Part shown: positions 6,439 to 13,952 of the stretch, piece after piece
Layout: the number at the start of each line of letters is the position of its first letter
Position numbering within the stretch: the first letter of the stretch is position 1
Assembly: GCA_964597315.1 (NCBI GenBank)
Contig: CAZQXD010000038.1
Span: forward strand, 1 to 37,197
Direction of reading: 5' to 3'
Source: CAZQXD01 sp964597315
Lineage (GTDB): Bacteria; Pseudomonadota; Gammaproteobacteria; Competibacterales; Competibacteraceae
DNA: 37,197 nt
Made by a program: the position numbers and the translations under genes
Notes under the pieces: model-generated
What the model was told of the DNA's origin: nothing
Seen by the model: the letters and a program-made list of their open reading frames with translations, nothing else
The model's database searches: none

Positions 6439-7953
6439 ATGCATCGACCCAAGCTAAAACACCCTCTAGCTCATGCTCTGACCCTGGCCATGGGTCTGGC
6501 CGCCACCGCCCAGGCCGTGGAGGTCACCGTCACCGTCGAGAATCTATCCCCGGACAACGGCCTGTTCGTGACCCCGGTGTGGGTGGGCTTTCACAACGGT
6601 GGTTTCGATACTTATAACCTGGGCGATCCGGCCTCGACGGGCCTGGAGCGGTTAGCGGAGGACGGCAATACAGCGCCGCTCAGCGCCGAGTTCGCCACCG
6701 CCGAACCCGACGGCCAGGACGCCACCCTCACGGAGCCTGGCGGCTTCGCGGGGGCGCCGGTGCTGGACCCAGGTCGGCGGGTCAGCCGGACGTTTGATCT
6801 GGACCCGGCCACCCAGCGGTTTTTCAGCTACGCCACCATGATCATCCCCTCCAATGACGCTTTCGTGGCCAACGCCGATCCCCTGGCCCATGCGCTGTTC
6901 GACGCCGCCGGCAATTTCGTGGGACCCATCACCTTCACGGTCCTGGGCACCCAGGTTCGGGATGCCGGCACCGAGGCCAATACCGAGACCGACGCCGCCT
7001 TCATCAATCAGACGGCTGACAATACCGGCACCACCACCGCCGACGGCGTATCGGTCCACCCCGGCTTTAACGGCTCCGTAAACAACCCCGGCGCCTTGCC
7101 CATGAATATTCTGGGTGGCACCACTGCTGCAGGCACTACGGTGGATACGGAGAACGGCGATTTCACCCGCACCGGCTTCACCTTGCTGCGGATCACCGTT
7201 AGCGGTCCCGATGACAAGACCTTCAACTTCGTCCTCGGCGGCAACCAGGAAACCCCGCCGGTGGACACTTCCGCTAGCGGCGCTTGCATGGGCATCCTCC
7301 ACGACGACCAAACCGAATTCACGGTCAACTGCAATCATGACGTGGCAGGGGTGACCGTGGCCCATATCCACGAAGCCCCCCCCGGGGTGGGCGGCGGCAT
7401 CGTGTTCCCCTTCGACGACGCCGAAAGCCCTATCCAGCAGACCTTCGCCTTCGACGCCCAGGATGTGGACACCCTGCTAGCGGGCGACTATTACGTCAAT
7501 GTCCACTCCGAAGACTTCACTGGGGGTGAGGTCCGGGGCCAGATCACCGCCGCTGGCAACGGCAGCCACAGCGGCAGTTGGTTCTCTCCGTCCCGAGATG
7601 GGGAAGGGTTCAATCTGGAACTGGTGGACGCTGAGGACCCCACCTTGGTGTTGTATTGGTACACCTACGCCCCGGACGGTAGCGGCGATCAGGTCTGGCT
7701 CACCGGCACCGGCCCGCTGCACCTCAATCAGGGCAGCGTCCAGGCGTTCCTCACCTCGGGGGCCACTTTCGGGGACGCCTTCGACCCGGACGATGTGGAG
7801 CGCACCGAATGGGGCACGGTGAGCGTTACCTTCACCTCCTGCGATACCGCCTTCGTGGAGTTTGAGTCCCTGTCCCAGGACTTCGGGTCGGGTTCCTTCA
7901 CCGTGGAGCGGCTGACCCAGCCCTTGATCGGTCAGGAGGATGACTGCCCTTAA
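6439..7953 (+). CDS. Exported Spondin_N + CHRD domain protein
   Basis: This 504-residue protein has a signal peptide at about 1-26. Residues about 28-215 match a bacterial spondin_N domain (VTVTVENLSPDNGLFVTPVWVGFHNGGFDTY, later ATMIIPSNDAFVAN). Residues about 258-370 match a CHRD domain (FNFVLGGNQETPPVDTSASG, VAHIHEAPPGVGGGIV, GDYYVNVHSEDFTGGEVRGQI). From about 378, GSWFSPSRDGEGFNLELV opens a domain common at the C-terminus of proteobacterial exported proteins. CHRD and spondin_N are extracellular beta domains thought to bind other surface or matrix components; no enzyme motif is seen. Few cysteines are present. The ribosome-binding site GGGAG is 6 nt upstream. Transcription is probably solitary, since both neighbours face the other way. 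Confidence 0.92.
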   Translation: MHRPKLKHPLAHALTLAMGLAATAQAVEVTVTVENLSPDNGLFVTPVWVGFHNGGFDTYNLGDPASTGLERLAEDGNTAPLSAEFATAEPDGQDATLTEPGGFAGAPVLDPGRRVSRTFDLDPATQRFFSYATMIIPSNDAFVANADPLAHALFDAAGNFVGPITFTVLGTQVRDAGTEANTETDAAFINQTADNTGTTTADGVSVHPGFNGSVNNPGALPMNILGGTTAAGTTVDTENGDFTRTGFTLLRITVSGPDDKTFNFVLGGNQETPPVDTSASGACMGILHDDQTEFTVNCNHDVAGVTVAHIHEAPPGVGGGIVFPFDDAESPIQQTFAFDAQDVDTLLAGDYYVNVHSEDFTGGEVRGQITAAGNGSHSGSWFSPSRDGEGFNLELVDAEDPTLVLYWYTYAPDGSGDQVWLTGTGPLHLNQGSVQAFLTSGATFGDAFDPDDVERTEWGTVSVTFTSCDTAFVEFESLSQDFGSGSFTVERLTQPLIGQEDDCP

Positions 7954-8021
7954 CAGTGGTGTCCGTATGGCAGCGAGGCAGGATAGGGAACGTCCCGCCT
8001 TGCCTGGGATATTCCGGTGGC

Positions 8022-8579
8022 TCAGCAACCGTTCATGACATAACCGGAATCGGGGATATACACATAGGAGCACTTGCCGTCGCTGCCCACGTAACCCCCT
8101 TGGTTGGCCCCATAGTGACCCCGGCTGCGGCCACCACCGCCGGCATTGAGGTCGAACTGGGCCGGCCCGCCCTCATAACCACCGATACCGTTGGCGTTCA
8201 ACCAGTAACGGCCAGGATTGACGTAGCCAAACCGCTGTTGAAGCTGGCGCACTTCGCTGTAGTGCAGTTCCCGGCCATTCACAAATACCTTGGTGTTGCC
8301 GTTGGAGGCATTAGCCCGTAACCGTCCCCCCAGGGGCAGATTAGGGGCGATCTGGCCCCGATGAGGACCCCCTTCATAGCCCCATAGCCCGGAGACCGAA
8401 TCGTACCAATAACGGCCACTCACCAAGGCCGTGCCATAAGCGGATTCCAGAGCGCGGATGGCCTGCTGATTCAGCCGCTGGCCGTTCACAATGACATCGA
8501 CGGCGAAGGCCGGTAGCGTTGCCAGGCAGGCCAGCAAGGCCAGGGCGGTGGGCAAGACTCGGAATAGTCGGATGGACAT
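8022..8579 (-). CDS. Small exported protein with two VNG...GYEGGP repeats
   Basis: The 185-residue product starts at the ATG at 8579 (GAGGAG 7 nt upstream). Residues 1-26 are a signal peptide. The mature protein holds two related units: VIVNGQRLNQQAIRALESAYGTALVSGRYWYDSVSGLWGYEGGP, then VFVNGRELHYSEVRQLQQRFGYVNPGRYWLNANGIGGYEGGP. Each unit is a short helical recognition-like segment followed by a GRYW..-G.-GYEGGP turn. A Gly/Arg/Ser-rich stretch and a C-terminal CSYVYIPDSGYVMNGC with two cysteines, probably disulfide-bonded, close the protein. I know this arrangement as a recurrent uncharacterised proteobacterial type, not as a named function. A sigma-54 promoter stands just upstream at 8618-8632. 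The start, exported location and duplication are well supported. Confidence 0.85.
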   Translation of the reverse strand: MSIRLFRVLPTALALLACLATLPAFAVDVIVNGQRLNQQAIRALESAYGTALVSGRYWYDSVSGLWGYEGGPHRGQIAPNLPLGGRLRANASNGNTKVFVNGRELHYSEVRQLQQRFGYVNPGRYWLNANGIGGYEGGPAQFDLNAGGGGRSRGHYGANQGGYVGSDGKCSYVYIPDSGYVMNGC

Positions 8580-8617
8580 CAACGTTCTCCTCGGGAAATG
8601 GGCATGCCAAACTTTAA

Positions 8618-8632
8618 GCAGGACCAGTGCCA
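8618..8632 (-). promoter_or_regulatory. Sigma-54 (-24/-12) promoter for the 8022-8579 gene
   Basis: On the minus strand the sequence reads TGGCACTGGTCCTGC: the GG at -24 (8631-8630) and the GC at -12 (8619-8618) are exactly 10 bp apart, and TGGCAC is the consensus upstream half. Transcription would start near 8606, giving a leader of about 27 nt that includes the GAGGAG ribosome-binding site. RpoN promoters need an AAA+ activator; one is encoded at 19950, but no link is shown. Confidence 0.6.
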
Positions 8633-8691
8633 GAGTCTCTATGAGGCTGTTTAAAAGCGTTTTTAATGTATTCGCGACAAGCCGTGCCAGT

Positions 8692-8719
8692 CCATTTTGG
8701 ACCGAAAGGGCCATTTTGG
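8692..8719. repeat. CCATTTTGG direct repeat upstream of the sigma-54 promoter
   Basis: CCATTTTGG occurs at 8692-8700 and again at 8711-8719, 19 bp apart, about two helical turns. It lies 60-100 bp upstream of the sigma-54 promoter, where activator binding sites usually are. This could be an enhancer, but two 9-mers may also be chance. Nothing else was recognised in 8720-8823. Confidence 0.35.
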
Positions 8720-8823
8720 TCGGCGGTTTGGACCCGCGAAATCAGAGGATGAGTGGCATCACCGGCAATGGATCGAGCAACGTTTTGCCCAGCTAGGGAG
8801 GCATGGGGGGCCTCGATTAAACT

Positions 8824-8850
8824 CCCGCACCTCTAGAGTAGCGGTGCGGG
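8824..8850 (-). terminator. Possible terminator after katE
   Basis: CCCGCACC (8824-8831) and GGTGCGGG (8843-8850) form a perfect 8-bp stem with an 11-nt loop, 36 bp downstream of the catalase stop. On the minus strand the stem is followed by AGTTTAAT, only a short T-rich stretch, so termination would be moderate. Confidence 0.45.
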
Positions 8851-8886
8851 GGCGGCGCTTCGTCCGAGGCGCTCGACAGAAAATCG

Positions 8887-11004
8887 TTAAATCTGCTTGA
8901 CTCGGGATTCCCTTTCCCACAGCCGCAGATTTTTGGCGGCACCGATAAACGTCCCGATAGCGTCCTTGTCGGACAACGGGATCAGGCCCTCGTCCCCTTC
9001 GGGGGGAACACCGGCTTGGCTCAGCAAAGGCTGGGCCTCGGGGACATAGCCGATATACTTGAGATGGGCATACGCATCGGCGACAAAGTCCCGGGCGGTG
9101 GCTTCATTGACCAACTGCTCGGCCCCCTGCTGGGAGAGGGCTATCACCACAGCGTCGAACAGAATGGAAGGACCACCATCGAGCTTCTCGTCTCCCTTGA
9201 TCCAATCATCGCCAGCGGTTCGCACCCCGCCGATCCGGGGAGCAACGATTTTCAGCATGCCCCCTTCTCCTTCCACGGCTTTGCGCAGGGCCTTGAGCAA
9301 CTGATCGTCCACCCCATCGCTGACCAGACAGCCTACTTTGCGGCCCTCCAGGGTTTTTCGTTGGTTCAGCAAGATGCTCAAGGCCGGTGACGGCTCCAGG
9401 TCGGTGCGGGTGGGCCGGGCGGCCTCGGCCGGAGCTGGCAGGTCCCCTAGGGCCAGACCCTCGGCCACTTGCCTGGCGAGGGCTTCGTCGATAGTGAGCA
9501 AATGGGACACCATACGCCGACGAATGGCCAGGGTGTCCACTTTGCTCAATTCGAAAGTCAGCGCATCGGCGATATGCTTCCGCTCTATGGGCGTCTGGCT
9601 GTCATAGAACTGCCGGGCCTGGGAATAGTGATCGGCAAAGGTTTCAGAGCGAGCCCGCAGCCGGGGGCCTTCCGCCGGGGCCGGATGGCTGCGATAACCC
9701 TCCAACGTTTCCCGGGGACCGCCGGACTCGCCCCAGGAATTGGGTTCGTAGTTGACCCGCCCCTTGGGATTAGCCATGGCCATATGGCCATCTTGCTGGA
9801 GATTGTGGAAAGGACACTTGGGGGCGTTAATGGGTAGCCGATGAAAATTGGGCGATCCCAGCCGTTTGAGTTGGGTATCCAGATAGGAAAAATTCCGCCC
9901 CTGGAGCAAGGGATCATCGCTAAAGTCAATGCCCCGAACGATATTCTGGGTGCAGAAAGCCACTTGTTCGGTCTCGGCAAAGAAATTTTCCACCCGTCCG
10001 TCCAGCACCAGCCGACCCACCGGGCGTACCGGCGCCAGTTCTTCGGGAATGAGCTTTGTGGCATCCAGAACATCGAAGGGGAATTGGGCCGCGAAGGCAT
10101 CGTCGAATAACTGCAGTCCCAGTTCCCACTCGGGGAAATCGCCGCTGCCGATAGCCTCCCATAGATCCCGGCGATGGAAGTCTGGATCGGCGCCGTTGAT
10201 TTTTAAGGCTTCATTCCAAACCACCGATTGCATACCCAGCTTGGGCTTCCAGTGGAATTTGACGAAGGTGGACTTGCCCTCGGCGTTGATCAGCCGGAAA
10301 GTATGTACCCCGAAACCCTCCATCATCCGCAAGGAACGAGGGATGGTCCGGTCCGACATAATCCACATGACCATGTGCATGGACTCGGGGGTAAGGGAGA
10401 TAAAATCCCAGAAGTTGTCATGGGCGGTCTGGGCCTGGGGAAAACCCCGGTCAGGCTCGGCCTTGGCGGCATGAATCAAATCCGGGAACTTAATGGCGTC
10501 CTGAATAAAAAACACCGGTATATTATTGCCCACCAGATCCCAGTTGCCTTCCTGGGTGTAAAGTTTGACGGCGAAACCCCGCACATCCCGGGCCAGGTCG
10601 GCGGACCCCTTATTGCCAGCCACGGTAGAGAATCGTACAAAGGCCGGGGTCTTCTCTCCGGCCCGCTGGAAAAGATCCGCGCACGTGATATCGGCCAATG
10701 AGTCGTAGTTCTCGAAATAGCCATGGGCGCCCATGCCCCGAGCATGGACCACACGTTCTGGAATCCGCTCATGATCAAAGTGAAACAGCTTCTCCCGCAA
10801 GATAAAGTCTTCCAACAGGGTCGGCCCCCGGGCGCCGGCTTTCAGGGAGTTCTGATTATCGGCGATGGGCAGGCCCTGGTTGGTGGTCAAGGCAGGGCTA
10901 TGCTTGCCTGCGGTCTGATGGACCTCGCCGCCCTGACCCCGGGTAAATTCCTGGTCGGCAATAGAGGCTAGCTGATCTGGATCGGGCTTGTTGCGCTTGG
11001 GCAT
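8887..11004 (-). CDS. katE: Large-subunit monofunctional haem catalase (HPII/KatE type)
   Basis: This 705-residue enzyme breaks down hydrogen peroxide to water and oxygen. The start MPKRNKPDP (ATG at 11004) is preferred over an ATG 15 nt upstream because GGAGAAA lies 9 nt before it. The catalytic His87 is in RVVHARGMGAHG, Asn160 in DLVGNNIPVFF, and the haem-ligand Tyr374 in RNFSYLDTQL. The length, the N-terminal extension and a C-terminal flavodoxin/GATase-like domain (from about residue 545, including GRKVGCLVSDGVDD) place it in clade II (HPII), which forms very stable tetramers in the cytoplasm. All key residues are present. It is probably monocistronic. No OxyR site was recognised upstream. 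Confidence 0.97.
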   Translation of the reverse strand: MPKRNKPDPDQLASIADQEFTRGQGGEVHQTAGKHSPALTTNQGLPIADNQNSLKAGARGPTLLEDFILREKLFHFDHERIPERVVHARGMGAHGYFENYDSLADITCADLFQRAGEKTPAFVRFSTVAGNKGSADLARDVRGFAVKLYTQEGNWDLVGNNIPVFFIQDAIKFPDLIHAAKAEPDRGFPQAQTAHDNFWDFISLTPESMHMVMWIMSDRTIPRSLRMMEGFGVHTFRLINAEGKSTFVKFHWKPKLGMQSVVWNEALKINGADPDFHRRDLWEAIGSGDFPEWELGLQLFDDAFAAQFPFDVLDATKLIPEELAPVRPVGRLVLDGRVENFFAETEQVAFCTQNIVRGIDFSDDPLLQGRNFSYLDTQLKRLGSPNFHRLPINAPKCPFHNLQQDGHMAMANPKGRVNYEPNSWGESGGPRETLEGYRSHPAPAEGPRLRARSETFADHYSQARQFYDSQTPIERKHIADALTFELSKVDTLAIRRRMVSHLLTIDEALARQVAEGLALGDLPAPAEAARPTRTDLEPSPALSILLNQRKTLEGRKVGCLVSDGVDDQLLKALRKAVEGEGGMLKIVAPRIGGVRTAGDDWIKGDEKLDGGPSILFDAVVIALSQQGAEQLVNEATARDFVADAYAHLKYIGYVPEAQPLLSQAGVPPEGDEGLIPLSDKDAIGTFIGAAKNLRLWERESRVKQI

Positions 11005-11177
11005 GGATACTTTCTCCATCGGTTTGGATAGGGGCTGTCTAGGGTTGCATCACCGCTTTGATGCGGCTCTTCTGCCTGTCCCGGAAGGTCTGCTAAGTCT
11101 GGGTTCCCCGATCCTGGTCGTCAGGGGACTCGGGCAACGGCTGAATCGCGCCGCCGCCGGATTCGGGAGAACTGATC

Positions 11178-11321
11178 ATGGCAACGATCCTTCCCGGAGG
11201 AGTCTGGAAGGATGAGCAAATTCCATGCCCTTGGGATAATTTCCAACGCTATGATGGTGTTAAGCCCAACACGGGAGAGCCATCTCCCTTGCAGGGTGTA
11301 ACGATTACAGCGGGATTGTAG
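11178..11321 (+). CDS. Possible 47-residue small protein in the katE upstream region
   Basis: In the 11005-11540 stretch, otherwise without a gene, an ATG at 11178 preceded by GGGAG with 8-nt spacing opens a frame of 47 codons: MATILPGGVWKDEQIPCPWD, continuing NFQRYDGVKPNTGEPSPLQ to a TAG at 11319. It has neither a signal peptide nor a membrane segment. The composition is protein-like, but no family is recognised and the frame is short enough to be chance. A 6-bp hairpin (GCATCA/TGATGC, 11047-11064) lies between it and katE. Everything else in the stretch appears non-coding. Confidence 0.3.
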   Translation: MATILPGGVWKDEQIPCPWDNFQRYDGVKPNTGEPSPLQGVTITAGL

Positions 11322-11540
11322 AGATTGGCTGGGTGCGGAGGTGGACACCCGCCCGATGGCGTTTGTACCTTGGTCTTGGTGCTGGCTTGGCGATAGGGTT
11401 CCAGGTCGGCTTGCCATCCCGGGCAAAGGCCGTCAGCCCGGTATTCAAAGCGGAGGCCAGTATGGACACTGGCTGTGTTCCTTCAGGTCCATAACCCCCG
11501 AGGGGTGGCATCCCTGCCGGGAGACATCCATTGAAGATTA

Positions 11541-11933
11541 TCAGCCATCCTGCTTTTTACATTTTTCAAAAGTGTCGATGCAGGCTTTCAGACTAGCGGC
11601 GTGCTGATCGACGCAGGCTTTGAGTTTATCCAGGTCATTTTTAGCCTTTTTACTGCACTCGCCTAGAGCCTTATTGGCTTTTTTCACACAATCCAGGTAG
11701 GCCAGATAGCAATCTTTCTTCACGGCATCGGCGACGAGATAAGTGTGTGTGAAATCCTCGAAGCCCGCGTCGGAAAAAATACCTCCATTCATCTCATCGC
11801 ATTCTTTGTCACCCGCGCCCATGGCGTTTTTGTCGGCGATGGTTTCAAAGAATGCTTCAGGACTTTTATTGACCAGAACTTGGCTGATTTCACGAACCAA
11901 CTGATCATCACACATGCTATTTGTGGTACTCAT
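11541..11933 (-). CDS. Cysteine-rich helical-hairpin protein of unknown function
   Basis: This 130-residue protein has a strong ribosome-binding site (GAGGAAGG, 6 nt before the ATG at 11933). No signal peptide is apparent: the first 35 residues (MSTTNSMCDDQLVREISQVL onward) are polar and helical. The C-terminal 56 residues carry six cysteines at 75, 82, 93, 107, 118 and 125. Their spacing, C-x6-C-x10-C-x13-C-x10-C-x6-C, is mirror-symmetric and is what a two-helix hairpin with three cross-links (75-125, 82-118, 93-107) would give. Two further cysteines are at 8 and 45. The helices are Lys-rich. Codon use is visibly more AT-rich than that of the neighbours, suggesting transfer. The small N-terminus with following helical region recalls leader peptides of ribosomally made peptides, but no maturation enzyme is nearby. 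Confidence 0.75.
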   Translation of the reverse strand: MSTTNSMCDDQLVREISQVLVNKSPEAFFETIADKNAMGAGDKECDEMNGGIFSDAGFEDFTHTYLVADAVKKDCYLAYLDCVKKANKALGECSKKAKNDLDKLKACVDQHAASLKACIDTFEKCKKQDG

Positions 11934-11939
11934 TATTGA

Positions 11940-12389
11940 CCTTCCTCTGATTGGGTGAAACGTTGTTTGGATTAGTGAACGCTATGTGCTTCGTTCATAG
12001 ATATATGCGCATCAGCGAAGCCACCGGATGGGTATTTTTTCCACCGATTGCCTGTGATTTTTTGCCACTGAAAACCCTAGAACTGCCACTGACTCGATTG
12101 TTCAGCGCCATGGTTTCACATCGAAATGGCGACGGGTCGGTAAAAAATCGCTGTCCGCAAATAGCAGGCCGTTTGCAGGAGCGCCTGGAGGGTTTCAAAC
12201 AATGTTATCGCTGGCGGGTCAGCATCGAAGCCACAATGTCACGGCGCAACATCAGATGCACCAGGCCCGTTGACGCACGGCATCGGCCGGGCATGAAGCG
12301 CAAAAGCCCAGCTAAGGCATTATAGAACGCAGCCCACTCTTGGCCTTGTCGGCAAGCAAAACAAAGATCGGTGCGGGGGCGCGGACAGA
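11940..12389. other. Gene-poor stretch between the Cys-rich gene and proW
   Basis: No convincing gene is seen in these 450 bp. The open frames present lack ribosome-binding sites and recognisable protein character. Base composition is more AT-rich than in the flanks up to about 12200. On the minus strand, TGGCTTCGCTGATGC (12023-12009) has GG and GC 10 bp apart, a weak sigma-54-like match for the Cys-rich gene. Confidence 0.4.
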
Positions 12390-13952
12390 TTACTTCTGAT
12401 CCGCCCTGCGGAAAGCACCTTGCACGATACGGTCGATGACCATGGCGCAAAAGAGGATCGCGAAGCCACCGAGCAAGCCAGGCCCCTTGGCGGCATATTG
12501 CAGGGCTTCCAGGATCACCTTGCCCAGGCCCCCGCCGCCGATCAGCGAGATGATCACCACCATGGATAGACACATCAGGATAGTTTGGTTGACCCCGGTC
12601 ATAATCGAGGGCGACGCCAGCGGCACCTCCACGTCTTTCAACAACTGCCAGCGGGAAGCGCCGAAGGCGACCGCCGCTTCCTTGATGCCCGAAGGCACGG
12701 CCCTGACGCCCAACGCCGTCAAGCGGATGACCGGCGGCATTCCGAAGATGATCGTTGCTAGGATCCCCGGCGGGTTGCCGGTGCCGAAGAAGGCAATGAT
12801 CGGGATCAAGTACACAAAGGCCGGAAGTGTCTGCATCAGGTCCAGCACCGGTTCGGCAAACTGGTAGGCGCGCTTGGACTTGCCAAACCAGATACCCAGC
12901 GGGATGCCGATGACGACGCAGATGATCACGGCGGCGCCGACCAGCGCCACCGTCTCCATCGCTATTTCCCAATAGCCGAGGAAGGCGATGTAGGCCAGCG
13001 AAGCGGCCGTAAAGATCGCTACCCGCAGTCCAGCAGAGCGCCAGGCGACGACGCAAATCACCACCATCACCACGGGCCAGGGCGTGCCGATCAGGGCAAT
13101 GGTGAGTGCGCCGAGTACCGTGCGTACGCCCGCCACCACTGAGTCGAAAGTGCCTGCTCCCGCAGCTGCGGCGGCGTCGATTCTGGCGTCCAGCCAGTTG
13201 GCGGTCATGCTGTAATAGTCCTTATCGGCCGGGAATGTACTCAACCATTCCAGGGGGCTGGAGACGGTGAACTGGTAGATCGTCAGAGGCGCGATCGCCA
13301 GCACCAGCACGATACCCAGTACCATGTTTCGTGTCTTTACGCCGGACTCGACCTGACCGGGCTTGATCCGCCAAGCGGAGTATTGCTTTTCGTAGGCAAT
13401 ATTCGCCCAAAACCCTTGCACCACTTTGAGTACCAGCAGCATGCCAAGTCCGAATAAAAGAATCGACAGCGCTTCGGCGGAGGCGGCCTCCGCGGCGGCC
13501 TGACTCCGTTCGGCGGCTTTGGTCAGATTCGCGGCCATCGTCTCGAACCGCGTCGGATCCGTGCCCGCCTCTATTGCTTGTGTCGCCTTGTCTAGAAAAA
13601 ATTGTGCCCGTTCTTGTTGTCTGGCAGCTTGCGCTAAGGCGTCGGCGCCGAGATTGCCCCAGGCCCCTCGGCCGATCTGCACCCAAGCAATCACCTCAAG
13701 CAGTAGAAAGCCCCAAAAAAGCCCCCAGACTCCACGGGACGCCGCCCAGAGAGGGCCGAATACCGCAGCCGCCAAGTTGAAGACCCACGGCATGAACCCG
13801 GAGGATTCATGGATCTTGTGAAAGGCGGCAACATAGTAATCGCTGTTTTTTTCGGCGAATTGTGCAATCGACGCGTCCAGGGTCGCGCGATCCACCTCGA
13901 TGTCCGAGGCAGCGGTGACTTGAGGGGTCGTGTTTTCGGTAGTTTCGCTCAT
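12390..13952 (-). CDS. proW: Glycine betaine/proline ABC transporter permease with long N-terminal extension
   Basis: This 520-residue inner-membrane permease starts at the ATG at 13952 (GGAGG 6 nt upstream), overlapping the ProV stop as ATGA. The C-terminal half, from about residue 330, is the binding-protein-dependent permease domain: VALVGAAVIICVVIGIPLGIW, DLMQTLPAFVYLIPIIAFFG and the ATPase-contact EAA-type loop IKEAAVAFGASRWQLLKDVEVPLASPSI. The N-terminal 200 residues are unusual: a DUF2628-like helical membrane part (PWVFNLAAAVFGPLWAASRGVWGLF) is followed by an Ala/Gln-rich helical, coiled-coil-like segment (ALAQAARQQERAQFFLDKATQAIEAG) and another membrane helix. Long ProW variants of this type exist, but the role of the extra part is unknown. 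It is the last gene of the operon. Confidence 0.93.
   Translation of the reverse strand: MSETTENTTPQVTAASDIEVDRATLDASIAQFAEKNSDYYVAAFHKIHESSGFMPWVFNLAAAVFGPLWAASRGVWGLFWGFLLLEVIAWVQIGRGAWGNLGADALAQAARQQERAQFFLDKATQAIEAGTDPTRFETMAANLTKAAERSQAAAEAASAEALSILLFGLGMLLVLKVVQGFWANIAYEKQYSAWRIKPGQVESGVKTRNMVLGIVLVLAIAPLTIYQFTVSSPLEWLSTFPADKDYYSMTANWLDARIDAAAAAGAGTFDSVVAGVRTVLGALTIALIGTPWPVVMVVICVVAWRSAGLRVAIFTAASLAYIAFLGYWEIAMETVALVGAAVIICVVIGIPLGIWFGKSKRAYQFAEPVLDLMQTLPAFVYLIPIIAFFGTGNPPGILATIIFGMPPVIRLTALGVRAVPSGIKEAAVAFGASRWQLLKDVEVPLASPSIMTGVNQTILMCLSMVVIISLIGGGGLGKVILEALQYAAKGPGLLGGFAILFCAMVIDRIVQGAFRRADQK

Noticed and set aside
6652..7371. 239-codon minus-strand frame inside the Spondin_N/CHRD gene
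   Set aside because: It is an antisense shadow; the plus-strand protein has a signal peptide and recognised domains.
11951..12325. 124-codon plus-strand frame after the Cys-rich gene
   Set aside because: It has no ribosome-binding site, signal, domain or protein-like pattern, and lies in an apparently non-coding stretch.
12205..13056. 283-codon minus-strand frame beside and overlapping proW
   Set aside because: It is a shifted frame of proW in the overlapping part, and its product is Arg/Gly/His-rich with no domain.
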